A stretch of 64,000 bases of DNA from Jaenimonas drosophilae (lineage: Eukaryota > Euglenozoa > Kinetoplastea > Trypanosomatida > Trypanosomatidae). The notes beneath the pieces are model-generated. The model had not been told where the DNA came from. It saw only the letters and a program-made list of their open reading frames with translations, and did not search any database. This document shows positions 55,623 through 64,000 of the stretch, one piece after another; position 1 is the stretch's first letter; every line of letters begins with the position of its first letter. Location of the stretch: contig JASAON010001643.1 of assembly GCA_030849065.1 (NCBI GenBank), positions 62,001 through 126,000 on the forward strand. The letters are read 5' to 3'. The position numbers and the translations under genes are program-made.

Positions 55623-58610
55623 ATGATGCGTCGTGCCTCTACAATTATGGGAACCCAGCGTGTGGCTGCGGCGATGGCAGCCTCTACCCGCTCCATGGGC
55701 TCCCTCAGCATCGAGAAGATCGCCCAGCACGTGAAGTCCACGCAGCTGTTTGAGCCCAAGTTCGTGGATGAGATGGCCAACAGCTTTGTGGGCTCGCTCT
55801 CGAAGACGGGGTACTCGGAGCACCACACCGATGTGCAGGCTGCCAGCCACGTTCAGGGCTACCTCGCCGCCCTCGCCCGTCACCAAATGGGCGATACCTT
55901 CGAGTACATCCACGAGGAGACAGGCTCGGCGGCCTTCTACATTTGCAAGAACTCTGCCGAGGCAAAGCTCGACATGGTCCGCAAGCTCTCCAACTTTGTC
56001 TCCCAGTCCAGCACGAGCACCCACGGCGTGGTGGCCCACTCCTACATCACCAACGACGGCAAGTTCGCCGTCTACGTGGCGGCGGTAGAGGCCTACCCCA
56101 ACCCCAACCCCGGTGCTGAGGAGACGAAGCTGGAGCTGATCGCCACCCCAGCCTACCTCAGCAGCGCTTCCGCTGGCGAGAAGGAGGTCACTCAGAAGCT
56201 CGTTCAGCAGCTCCAGACCTCCGTCTTCCCCGTCTTCGATATCGCCGAGGTTAACGGAGAGGTGCACTTCTCCATGGCCACGATGATGGATACCAACAAC
56301 CACATCGCCTCTCTCGGTGCCGCCTTTGAGGAGACGCAGGGCGTTCAGGTGATGCGCAGCGCCACCTACAGCTTCAGCAGCGGAGTGCAGATGTATCGCT
56401 TTGAGCTCAAGGGCGCCACTGCTGCCCAGGTGGAGAGCCGCGCCTCCCTCGTGGGCCTGCTCCCCGTCCGCCCCTACAACTCCATCACCCGCCTGCACCA
56501 GTCTGGCTCCATCTCCTGCGAGGAGGCCGTCTTCATTGATGCCGCCGTCATCTTCGCCATGTACTTCACCCCGAGCCCCACCTCCGATGACTTCCGCCAC
56601 CTCAAGTCCATCCTCTCCAAGGAGCCCAACGGCGTCCACCGCCTCAACAACCTCCGCCAGTCCCTCACCCAGGAGGTGATGTCTGAGCGCTACACCGGCT
56701 CCCTCCTGGCCCTCTACCCTGACTTCATCAAGCTCATCTTTGAGGACTTCAAGGCCGGCACCACCGCGGAGCGCCGTCAGGAGATCGCCGCCAAGATCAC
56801 CGCCCGCCTGAAGGAGGACCAGCGCAGCAGCTACGACCTCTCCCTCTTCACCACCTTCCTCAAGTTCAACGAGGTGATTGTGAAGCACAACTTCTTCAAG
56901 GGTGACAAGGCCGCCCTCGCCTTCCGCCTGAACCCCCAGTTCCTTACGGAGCTCGACTACCCCCGCGTCCCACACGGCGTCTTCCTCTTCGCCGGTAGCC
57001 AGTGGCGTGGCTTCCACATCCGCTTCACCGACATCGCCCGTGGTGGTGTACGCATGATCATCTCCAAGGAGAACAACTATCGCAAGAACAAGCGCTCCGT
57101 CTTCCAGGAGAACTACAACCTCGCCCACACCCAGCTCCTCAAGAACAAGGATATCCCGGAAGGTGGCAGCAAGGGCACCATTCTCGTCTCCAGCGGCTAC
57201 ATGAACAAGTTTGAGGAGTCACGCTGCAAGCGCCTCTTCCTTCAGTATGTGGATGCGATGTTGGACGTCATCATTCCTGGAGAGGACGGCGTCGTGGATA
57301 CCCTCAAGCAGGAGGAGATCATCTTCCTTGGACCCGATGAGAACACCGCCGGCTCCTTCCCCGCCGCCGGTGCCATATACAGCAAGGAGCGTGGCTACAG
57401 CGCCTGGAAGAGCTTCACCACCGGCAAGGACCCCGTCCTCGGTGGCATCCCTCACGACGTGTACGGCATGACCACCCACAGTGTGCGCGCCTACGTGACT
57501 GGCATCTACAAGAAGCTCGGTCTCGATGAGTCCAAGATGCGTAAGTTCCAAACCGGCGGACCCGATGGCGACTTGGGCTCCAACGAGATCCTCAAGAGCA
57601 GTGAAGTCATGGTTGGTATGGTGGACATCAGCGCCTCCCTCCACGACCCCAATGGCCTTGACCGCGCCGAGCTCACCCGCCTCGCCCGCGAGCGCCTGAC
57701 CCTCCGCTCCTTCGACCGCAGCAAGCTCTCCAAGGATGGCTTCCTCGTCCTCACCGAGGACCGCGAAGTGACCCTGCCTGACGGCACCTTCGTCCGCGAC
57801 GGCGCCCTCCTCCGCGATGAGTTCCACTTCCTCAAGTACAGCGATGCTGACGTTTTTGTGCCATGCGGTGGCCGCCCACGCAGCGTCACCCTCGAGAACG
57901 TGGGCCGCTTCCTCAAGATCGCCGACGCCGACGGTGAGGGCATGCTTGCCGGCAAGTTCGACAACATCAGCCAGGACCAGCTCAAGTACAAGATCATCGT
58001 GGAGGGTGCGAACCTCTTCATTTCCCAGGATGCCCGCCTTGCCCTCGAGCGTTGCGGTGTGGTGCTCATCAAGGATGCCGCCGCCAACAAGGGTGGTGTG
58101 ACGAGCTCCTCCCTGGAGGTCTATGTTGGCCTCTCCATGTCCGATGCGGAACACGCCAAGTACATGTCCGCCAAGAACGAGACGGATGCACCGGAATTCT
58201 ACAAGAAGTACGTGCAGGAGATCCTTGACCGCGTGTGGTCCAACGCCTGCGTCGAATTCGACGCCATCTGGCGTGAGTCCGAGAAGAACCCCAGCATGCC
58301 CAAGACCATCATTGCTGATACCCTCAGCGGCAAGAATGTTCAGATCCGTGCCAACATCCTCAGCAGCGATCTCTTCAAGAACAAGGACCTGGTGCGCTAC
58401 ATCCTCCTCCAGTACACTCCTCAGTCTCTGCTCTCTGTCGTTCCCATCGAGACCATCATGGAGCGCGTTCCCGTGAACTACCAGCACGCCATCGCTGCCA
58501 TGTGGCTTGCTTCGCGCTACGTCTACAGCACCGGCATTGACAGCAATGAGTTCGACTTCTTCAAGTTCATGACTGAAGTCTTTGAGAAGGTTGCTGAGAT
58601 GAAGAAGTAA
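55623..58610 (+). CDS. NAD-dependent glutamate dehydrogenase, long form (GDH2-type), mitochondrial
   Basis: 995 residues. Oxidative deamination of glutamate to 2-oxoglutarate with NAD. The length places it in the large (about 115 kDa) NAD-GDH family. Key segments: FTDIARGGVRMI (about 468-479), the lysine motif PEGGSKGTILVSSGYM (about 511-526), GPDGDLGSNEI, and the C-terminal EGANLFISQDARLALE plus KDAAANKGGV. These correspond to substrate and nucleotide binding sites of GDH. The first about 37 residues (MMRRASTIMGTQRVAAAMAA and so on) are basic and Ala/Ser-rich, as a mitochondrial presequence. A long open frame runs upstream of ATG 55623 through the (TC)n tract, but AG 55514-55515 lies within it. 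Two adjacent ATGs (55623, 55626) exist. Very strong C-ending codon bias indicates high expression and causes long chance frames on the opposite strand. Confidence 0.92.
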   Translation: MMRRASTIMGTQRVAAAMAASTRSMGSLSIEKIAQHVKSTQLFEPKFVDEMANSFVGSLSKTGYSEHHTDVQAASHVQGYLAALARHQMGDTFEYIHEETGSAAFYICKNSAEAKLDMVRKLSNFVSQSSTSTHGVVAHSYITNDGKFAVYVAAVEAYPNPNPGAEETKLELIATPAYLSSASAGEKEVTQKLVQQLQTSVFPVFDIAEVNGEVHFSMATMMDTNNHIASLGAAFEETQGVQVMRSATYSFSSGVQMYRFELKGATAAQVESRASLVGLLPVRPYNSITRLHQSGSISCEEAVFIDAAVIFAMYFTPSPTSDDFRHLKSILSKEPNGVHRLNNLRQSLTQEVMSERYTGSLLALYPDFIKLIFEDFKAGTTAERRQEIAAKITARLKEDQRSSYDLSLFTTFLKFNEVIVKHNFFKGDKAALAFRLNPQFLTELDYPRVPHGVFLFAGSQWRGFHIRFTDIARGGVRMIISKENNYRKNKRSVFQENYNLAHTQLLKNKDIPEGGSKGTILVSSGYMNKFEESRCKRLFLQYVDAMLDVIIPGEDGVVDTLKQEEIIFLGPDENTAGSFPAAGAIYSKERGYSAWKSFTTGKDPVLGGIPHDVYGMTTHSVRAYVTGIYKKLGLDESKMRKFQTGGPDGDLGSNEILKSSEVMVGMVDISASLHDPNGLDRAELTRLARERLTLRSFDRSKLSKDGFLVLTEDREVTLPDGTFVRDGALLRDEFHFLKYSDADVFVPCGGRPRSVTLENVGRFLKIADADGEGMLAGKFDNISQDQLKYKIIVEGANLFISQDARLALERCGVVLIKDAAANKGGVTSSSLEVYVGLSMSDAEHAKYMSAKNETDAPEFYKKYVQEILDRVWSNACVEFDAIWRESEKNPSMPKTIIADTLSGKNVQIRANILSSDLFKNKDLVRYILLQYTPQSLLSVVPIETIMERVPVNYQHAIAAMWLASRYVYSTGIDSNEFDFFKFMTEVFEKVAEMKK

Positions 58611-60518
58611 CTCGGACTTCTGTCTGAGACCGTCTCTCTGCCAACGAGCCGTAGTCTCGCTCCACACACAGCTGCCGTCGAGGGAGGACCTGGTCCATGC
58701 GCCACAATCACAGGGGCTGCGTATCAGCTGTTCAGCCACTGGACCCCCTTACACATGCCACCCACTCTTCTCCTCTGAATCTTCTATCGCAACACCATAT
58801 TTGACGCTTTTGTTGTTTGTTGCTCTTTTGCACTTCAATTTGTAGTTTTTTTCTTTTTTTGGAAACAAATATCTCTCCTCTTCCTTCTTCTACGTGGAGG
58901 CTGGTGCCAAGTACTTTGTTGTTGTTCTTGTTGGTTGTCCATCTCCTGTCGAGCATTCAGTTGCTGACGTCAGTCCTCCCTCCTCGTGTGTACTCATGTC
59001 TACGTCATGGATAGCCACAGGTGTTCGACCATCCTCCGCCCTCCCACTCGCACACCACGCCAGGTGTGAGAGGGGGCTTGGGATTAGGTTGGGGCACGTG
59101 AAAGATCCGTGGGGGTCTCATCACATGGCTGCATCCGTGTTGATGCAGACATCCTTTTTTACGTGCTTTTATACTTGCACAAAAACACACAGACGGAGAC
59201 CTACAGGCACATACATGTTCGAGCTTACCTGTGCACATGAACACAATATACCTGGATACATGTATATGTGTATATATCTGTATCTATGTATGGTATGTGT
59301 ACATTTATCTTTTATGTATGTTGTTGGCCGTTTGTTGTTGTGGTTGGGCATGATGAATGTGCGAGGTGCACCCACAATTTCTTGCTTTATACGTCCATCA
59401 GCAGGTGCCTGATGAGTCCGCGTTGCTTGGAAATGGAGTGGCTACACGCAAACCCCTCTATAGAGGATAGTGAGGGGTGTGGGGTAGAGAGTGGGATGAA
59501 TTGGGGGTTGAGGTCGCTCCAGGTAGAATATTGGGCTTCAAACCACACACAAACACAATCATGAAAGAGGAACTGGGAGGCATTCACGCAAACCTCACCA
59601 GCAAGCATCTCATTTCCGCGCTGACAGGCGCATTTCACGACTCCGTGAAGCTGTGTGTCCGTGTATGTGTGTAGATGCCTGGGGTGTAGAGAGACGCCCC
59701 ATGAGGTGGCGTCAGCTGTTGATCGGTGACACCTCATGCCTCCCCCCAATCACTCTGTGTGGGGTGTAGGGACGTGGTTTTCATGTCGATTCACAACCAG
59801 CCCTCCAGTGTGCGGTGTAGCTCCCTGGTGGTGATGATGTGATGCCTGACCTGCAGCCTCGCCCTTAACTCCGCTCCCCCTACCAGCCTTTTTTCTTTTG
59901 TTTGTTTCTTCCCCCACCTCTACCCTACCCTCCCTCCCACCCCACAACTTTTTATTGTGCTTAGGACCAACAACTGACGTCACGCCATGCCATGATCTTC
60001 ATCCTGGCGCAATTCTCCTCCCTGGAATGATGGGGACCTATTCACAGTGGGGGGCGGAATGTACCCGGTGATCTGCGTGTTTGCGTGATTCTACGTTGGT
60101 GAGGCAGTTTGCTGGTCCACTTTACTGAAAACGTTCTTTTTTGTTGTTTGGGACTTTACTTTGACGGGTGCTCTCTCTCTCGCTATCGATGTGCTCGATT
60201 GTCCATGAACCCACCCAACCCTTCTCTTGTGTTTGGGCGAGTGGGGGACGGACGACGAAGGGCACCACGCGCGCGCAGCTGCGGAAGGAAGGCCGCCGCT
60301 CAGTTACGGTTTGATGCCTTCACTGGTCTGACTGACCGACTTCGTTTCAGCGGCTGCGCCATAAACCCTTTAGGAAAACATGACGAGCACACTGGGAAGT
60401 ACCCTGGTGTTGGCCAGACCTTTCGCAAACACAAACAAACTCCCTTCTCTTCTTCATCGTCCTCTTCTATTTACACGTGTAGTGAGCCAACAGAACCCAT
60501 ACGTACACACGCACGGAT
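58611..60518 (+). other. Largest intergenic region (1908 bases) with several tracts, a hairpin and no confident gene
   Basis: No credible protein frame. Notable content: a T-rich tract at about 58799-58890; a 12-base perfect palindrome CCTCTATAGAGG at 59455-59466; a 9-base inverted repeat (CATGAGGTG at 59700-59708, CACCTCATG at 59730-59738); a very long pyrimidine-rich stretch at about 59852-59955 followed by AG 59965-59966; and the tract of the next gene (about 60441-60471) followed by AG 60481-60482. After 59966 the first ATGs open only 2 and 12 codons. This fits a noncoding transcript or an unusually long UTR. No tRNA or snRNA pattern was recognised. Confidence 0.5.
59700..59738 (+). repeat. 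Inverted repeat capable of forming a 9-bp hairpin
   Basis: CATGAGGTG at 59700-59708 is the exact reverse complement of CACCTCATG at 59730-59738, separated by 21 bases. It lies in the long gap between the glutamate dehydrogenase and SDH2C genes, followed by a run of C, and no protein-coding frame is near it. It could be RNA structure in a UTR or noncoding transcript; role unknown. Confidence 0.6.
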
Positions 60519-61070
60519 ATGCCCTCTGCGCCCCTACCTGGTCAGGTGGTGAACTTCACCAGTCCCTTGTACATGTACAAGCGCCTCTTCAAGAATAGCT
60601 CGCCCAAGGCACCTACCCTCTACACTGCGAAGGACAACAGCAAGACGGCCTTCCTTCTCTGCACGCAGAAGCCAGCCAACACAGGTTTCACCACTAACCG
60701 ATGGTACCTCAAGGAGAAGGTGGACGCCACCAACCGCCTCAAGTTAGAAGGTCTCTACGAATGTGTGCTCTGCGCCAGCTGCACCGGCTCCTGCCCGCAG
60801 TACTGGTGGAACCGTGAGCACTTCCTCGGCCCTGCCGTACTTCTGCAGTCTTACAGGTGGTTGGTAGAGCCCCTTGATCGCGATTTTGACAACCGTGTGA
60901 AGATGTTCGAGCACGGCACCTTGGTGAACATGTGCCACAACATCTTCAACTGCAGCGTGACCTGCCCCAAGTTCCTCAACCCTGGTATGGCGACGAAGGA
61001 GATCAAGCGACTCTCGTCGCCGGCGACGAAGCGTGTAGGTGAGCCCGTGGAGCTCCCACCCATTCAGTAG
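60519..61070 (+). CDS. SDH2C: Succinate dehydrogenase iron-sulfur subunit, C-terminal half (SDH2C)
   Basis: 183 residues. This is only the C-terminal half of SdhB. Cys82, Cys85, Cys88 and Cys92 (CVLCASCTGSCP) ligate the 4Fe-4S cluster and its partner 3Fe-4S site together with Cys139, Cys145 and Cys149 (CHNIFNCSVTCPKFLNP). The 2Fe-2S plant-type ferredoxin domain, which is the N-terminal half of normal SdhB, is absent. In Euglenozoa SDH2 is split into two nuclear genes, SDH2N and SDH2C, whose products assemble in complex II of the inner mitochondrial membrane (established). Here residues 1-60 form a polar N-terminal extension with no obvious presequence. No SDH2N is in this window. ATG 60519 follows AG 60481-60482 with no ATG between. 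Confidence 0.93.
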   Translation: MPSAPLPGQVVNFTSPLYMYKRLFKNSSPKAPTLYTAKDNSKTAFLLCTQKPANTGFTTNRWYLKEKVDATNRLKLEGLYECVLCASCTGSCPQYWWNREHFLGPAVLLQSYRWLVEPLDRDFDNRVKMFEHGTLVNMCHNIFNCSVTCPKFLNPGMATKEIKRLSSPATKRVGEPVELPPIQ

Positions 61071-61520
61071 TAGGGTGTTGCTAGTATCGTCATCATCATC
61101 ATCGAAGAAGAACCACGGAGTGGTTATTCATAGGGTAGGGTATGATATTGTTTTCATTTGGTGTGCCAGAGGAAGGGTAGAGGTATAGCTAGTTTGGACG
61201 GGGGGTAGGTACAACATCACGACAAGAGTGATCCCCTCCCCCTCCACTTACTTAACTCTGCCTCGATTCCTTCATGGCGTGAGCGGAAACCTGTGGGCGG
61301 ACGACCGGCATTCGATGGCTGGCCATCACAGGATGAAGACGCAATGTTGGTTTGATTTCTTCGATCTCTTGTGTGGAAATGTGGCTCAATGACTGGTGAA
61401 CCGCTCAACGAAATTTGTTCATCATTCCCTTGTGTTTCCTGTTGTGTGTCTCTCTTTGGTGTAGCCTCCAGGCTGTGTGGGGGGTGCATAGCGTATATCG
61501 CCGTCCGTAGTACGTAGCAC
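61071..61520 (+). other. Intergenic region
   Basis: 3' UTR of SDH2C with a short ATC-type microsatellite near 61085-61102. A pyrimidine-rich stretch at about 61427-61457 is followed by AG 61463-61464, the probable acceptor of the next gene. No gene is seen; the minus-strand frame 61217-61684 overlaps the RAD9 gene and is not supported. Confidence 0.5.
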
Positions 61521-63119
61521 ATGTCCATCAGCTTCAGCCTCTCTGGCCAGCCATTACGGCGGCTCTGCCATGCCCTCACGCAGGCAAGCAGATTGGCCGA
61601 GAAGCTCTTCTTAACCTTCACCGCAGACACGGTCGCCATCTCAGCTGCGACTCCAACCAAGTGCGCACTGCTGACTGTGGCCATCAGCGCATCGAGCTTT
61701 GACAGCTATCGCTTTGAGGCACCTGCGGTACATGACGAACCCTCACCATCACACCCTGATGGCAGCGAGGCACACATCGAAGATACTGCCGCAGTCCCGT
61801 CCTTCTCTATTTGCCTCCTCACCAAATCATTGCTCGCCTCAGTACTTCGTCAGTCGTCCACCGTGAGCCAACTCATTGTGGAGCACCGCAGCTCATCCGT
61901 GGCACACAAGGGGAGAGGGGCATCATCCAGTCAGCCAAGGTCCACCGCAGACAATCGCGTGAGCCTCGACCTCGATGGTGCTGAGCTCTTCGACGCCAAC
62001 GACGAGGCACCGCAGACAGGTGGCGGTGGTAGGGCGCGAAGCCGCCAACCCACCGAACAAGTGGACCGCAACGTGATGATGTGGGAGTGCATCTGCGGTA
62101 GCGGCATCACCAAAATCTTCTCACTCCCAATCATCGAGGACGGTACGGTCCCCCCAGAGCTCGCCTCTAAGCCGACAAGCTACCACTTCGAAGCCTGTGG
62201 TGATGTCCGTCTCTTTGCACGTTTGGTGCAGCTCCTGCCCTACTCCGCGCAGGAGTGCTCCCTTCATCCCTGTCGGGATCGACTGCAGGTGGACTGTGCC
62301 GTGGTGAACGGGGCCATGGATAGCTGGTCAGGTGAGGGGCCCTTCACCCCGCGTGGGGGTGGCGCCGTTGTCTCCGCCCACAACTTCCTTCCAGGGACCT
62401 TCTTCTCCTACCGCTACACCCCGGTGGAGGTGACTACCACAACGGAAGATGGGGAGACGGTGTCCGAGGCACGGTATGCCCTGCCCAAGAAGGTTGTGGA
62501 GATCAAACCCCTCAAGTGCGCCATTGCCCTCGCAACCCAACTGGGTGTGGCCCTCTCTCTCCAGTGCGATGTACCGGGCACACCCATAGCCCTCAGCTCC
62601 GTTGGACTTTCTACTGAGACAAACAGCGCCGGCGGTGGTGCTGCCGTACTCGTCACAGATCCTGGTTCCTCCTCCTCCTGGTATCAGCTCACCCTCTACC
62701 TATCCGCGAAGGACATCCATGACACTGGGGATATGCCCCTGGCAGAAGCAGTGAAACCGGCGGTGGTCAGCGCGACCGCCATCAGCAGCAGCAGCAGCCG
62801 GCCCAGCACCGTAGGGGTGATGGCCCCCGCCGCCCCGCCGCGTCCGTCTGGGCTGTTCTCCATGACGCCAAGTGAGGCGGTGGCGTCGACGCTTTCCTCC
62901 CGTGTGAGCGCCACCATCCCAGGGAGTCTCTCCTCACGCTATCCGCTCGACGTGGACCAATTTATGCGGGTGGGCCTCGATGATGGCATGCTGGAAGATG
63001 CCGGCGACACAAGCCGCTTTCCCATCTACTCCATGTACTCGGAAGAGGACAATGCCATTGATGAAGAACTCCGCGCCTTCCTGGAGAGCTGCTCCGCCAT
63101 GAATGCCGGTAGCATGTAG
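61521..63119 (+). CDS. RAD9: RAD9-like subunit of the 9-1-1 checkpoint clamp
   Basis: 532 residues. RAD9 forms, with RAD1 and HUS1, a PCNA-like ring loaded at DNA damage. Residues about 1-68 match the first clamp repeat (GQPLRRLCHALTQASR, then LFLTFTADTVAIS), and a second part is seen around FSICLLTKSLLASVLR (about 95-111). The C-terminal half of the clamp lies at about residues 187-400, with KIFSLPI near 198, and EIKPLKCAIALATQLGVALSL near 329-349. Polar inserts break the fold at about 140-185. The C-terminal tail (about 410-532) is Ser/Pro-rich and acidic near its end, as expected of the phosphorylated RAD9 tail, with EEDNAIDEELRAFLE. The gene symbol is by family; assignment over RAD1 or HUS1 rests on order and the long tail. 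Start after AG 61463-61464. Confidence 0.76.
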   Translation: MSISFSLSGQPLRRLCHALTQASRLAEKLFLTFTADTVAISAATPTKCALLTVAISASSFDSYRFEAPAVHDEPSPSHPDGSEAHIEDTAAVPSFSICLLTKSLLASVLRQSSTVSQLIVEHRSSSVAHKGRGASSSQPRSTADNRVSLDLDGAELFDANDEAPQTGGGGRARSRQPTEQVDRNVMMWECICGSGITKIFSLPIIEDGTVPPELASKPTSYHFEACGDVRLFARLVQLLPYSAQECSLHPCRDRLQVDCAVVNGAMDSWSGEGPFTPRGGGAVVSAHNFLPGTFFSYRYTPVEVTTTTEDGETVSEARYALPKKVVEIKPLKCAIALATQLGVALSLQCDVPGTPIALSSVGLSTETNSAGGGAAVLVTDPGSSSSWYQLTLYLSAKDIHDTGDMPLAEAVKPAVVSATAISSSSSRPSTVGVMAPAAPPRPSGLFSMTPSEAVASTLSSRVSATIPGSLSSRYPLDVDQFMRVGLDDGMLEDAGDTSRFPIYSMYSEEDNAIDEELRAFLESCSAMNAGSM

Positions 63120-63309
63120 GCGATCAGAAGAGATGTGATGATGGTCGTCACACTCCAATTTCGATCAAATTATGGTTCCCTTGGCTGTTCTGATGCCTGG
63201 GTTATTCTCTTTGCCACTTATATCCTGTGTGCTCTCTCTCCCCCTCTCACCTCTTCTTGTTTCACCATCCTCTGCAGCGACGGAGAGTACCCTCAGCAAA
63301 AGGACAGCC

Positions 63310-63885
63310 ATGGTCGCCAAGAAGCACAGCCCGAAGAAGGCGGTGAAGAAGGTGGGTCGCAAGAGCCCCGAGTACACCACCCTCCGCAAGTCCTGCACCC
63401 CCGGCACGGTGGCCATCATTCTCGCTGGTCGTTTCCGTGGTCGCCGCGCGGTCATCCTCAAGCAGCTGCCCAACAACGGCCCTCTTGTTGTCTCTGGCCC
63501 CATGAAGTTCAACGGCGTCCCCATCCGCCGCATTGACTCCCGCTACATCATTGCCACCCAGACGAAGATCGACATCGCCAACGTGGACACCAAGTCCATC
63601 ACGGCCGACCTCTTCAAGCTCCCCAAGGAGGCCAAGCCCGCCAAGAGCGAGGGTGACTTCATGGGCGACAAGCAGAAGAAGGCTGCTGAGAAGTCTGCCA
63701 AGAAGACCACCAAGGCCGCCAAGAAGACCGTGGTGTCCGATGCCCGCGCCCAGCTTCAGAAGAAGGTGGATGCCGCGCTCATTGAGGCCATCAAGAAGGA
63801 CAAGCTCGGCAAGGAGAAGGCTGGCTACCTGCGCTCCGTCTTCACGGTGAAGCCCGGCGATGCCCCCCACCGCATGCAGTGGTAA
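63310..63885 (+). CDS. RPL6: 60S ribosomal protein eL6
   Basis: 191 residues. Structural protein of the large cytosolic ribosomal subunit. The KOW-like core contains PGTVAIILAGRFRGRRAVIL (about 36-55), LKQLPNNGPLVVSGP and VPIRRIDSRYIIATQTKIDI (about 77-96). The C-terminal half is lysine-rich and helical with a final basic PHRMQW. Codons are almost exclusively C- or G-ending as in GDH and peroxiredoxin, as expected for a highly expressed gene. An upstream frame from 63172 crosses the pyrimidine tract (about 63225-63270), and AG 63276-63277 lies inside it, so ATG 63310 is the start. Stop TAA is at 63883-63885; the 115 bases left in the window are 3' UTR. Confidence 0.94.
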   Translation: MVAKKHSPKKAVKKVGRKSPEYTTLRKSCTPGTVAIILAGRFRGRRAVILKQLPNNGPLVVSGPMKFNGVPIRRIDSRYIIATQTKIDIANVDTKSITADLFKLPKEAKPAKSEGDFMGDKQKKAAEKSAKKTTKAAKKTVVSDARAQLQKKVDAALIEAIKKDKLGKEKAGYLRSVFTVKPGDAPHRMQW

Positions 63886-64000
63886 GCACCTGGACCTATT
63901 CTCGCTCCGCAACCTTGATTTTATTTACGCCATAACCCAGATGTCACGTCCCTTCCACTCGGACAGGGGAACACCCAAAATTGTGTGTAAAGTGGTGCTC

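Noticed and set aside
55560..57128. 522-codon open frame on the minus strand inside the glutamate dehydrogenase gene
   Set aside because: It is antisense to a strongly supported gene whose C-ending codons prevent stops on the other strand; its translation is a monotone Gly/Val/Leu/Glu/His mixture and it has no tract/AG upstream on that strand.
57219..58739. 506-codon minus-strand frame across the second half of the glutamate dehydrogenase gene
   Set aside because: Same codon-bias artefact; composition is unnatural and no acceptor was seen.
58894..59412. 172-codon frame in the long gap after glutamate dehydrogenase
   Set aside because: It begins at GTG, has no acceptor arrangement, and the composition is that of low-complexity GT-rich spacer.
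59410..59445. CTGATGA followed by GGAAA, reminiscent of a hammerhead ribozyme core
   Set aside because: Stem II cannot be formed between the two core segments, and no matching stem III or stem I partner was found nearby.
60109..60552. 147-codon frame before SDH2C
   Set aside because: It begins at TTG, overlaps the SDH2C tract and start in another frame, and has no family resemblance.
63262..63912. 216-codon minus-strand frame over eL6
   Set aside because: Antisense to eL6, caused by biased codons.

Overview
This window looks like nuclear DNA of a kinetoplastid flagellate, most likely a trypanosomatid. About 30 genes follow head to tail, all on the + strand. None needs an intron. Nearly every start codon is preceded by a pyrimidine-rich tract and then an AG, the arrangement expected for spliced-leader trans-splicing of a polycistronic transcript. 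Gene content agrees: a tryparedoxin-peroxidase-type 2-Cys peroxiredoxin, a free-standing C-terminal half of the succinate dehydrogenase iron-sulfur subunit (SDH2C, a euglenozoan split gene), a PEX16-like glycosome/peroxisome biogenesis factor and a short TFIIB-like factor. The peroxiredoxin N-terminus resembles the Trypanosoma cruzi type as I remember it, but the genus cannot be fixed from this sequence.

Layout. 1-9.8 kb: 5'-truncated MFS transporter, acidic protein, probable mitochondrial protein, Golgi-type nucleotide-sugar transporter, coiled-coil protein. 9.8-16.2 kb: small CxxC protein, methyltransferase/Rab-escort-protein fusion, DPM2-like subunit, PEX16. 16.6-26.5 kb: 1608-residue coiled-coil protein, PPR-like protein, an 86-codon small gene, NAK/AAK1-like predicted pseudokinase. 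27.4-34.8 kb: IPI1/TEX10-like ribosome-assembly factor, CMC1-like twin-CX9C protein, AlaX-type tRNA editing protein, F-box protein. 35.2-43.2 kb: one giant 2673-residue protein. 43.4-51 kb: kynurenine-3-monooxygenase-like flavoprotein, METTL18/HPM1-like methyltransferase, a membrane protein built of two four-helix units, a DUF2871-like protein of bacterial type, TFIIB-like factor. 51.2-64 kb: tryparedoxin peroxidase, SNW/SKIP-like splicing factor, mitochondrial polyprenyl diphosphate synthase, NAD-type glutamate dehydrogenase, SDH2C, RAD9-like checkpoint clamp subunit, ribosomal protein eL6.

Neighbouring genes do not form functional operons, as is usual for kinetoplastid transcription units, so expression is presumably set after transcription. 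Codon choice fits this: the peroxiredoxin, glutamate dehydrogenase and eL6 genes use almost only C/G-ending codons, while most neighbours do not. I saw no tRNA, rRNA, CRISPR array or transposable element and no strand switch. Starts were set to the first in-frame ATG after a plausible splice acceptor; several longer open frames beginning with GTG or TTG were shortened for this reason.
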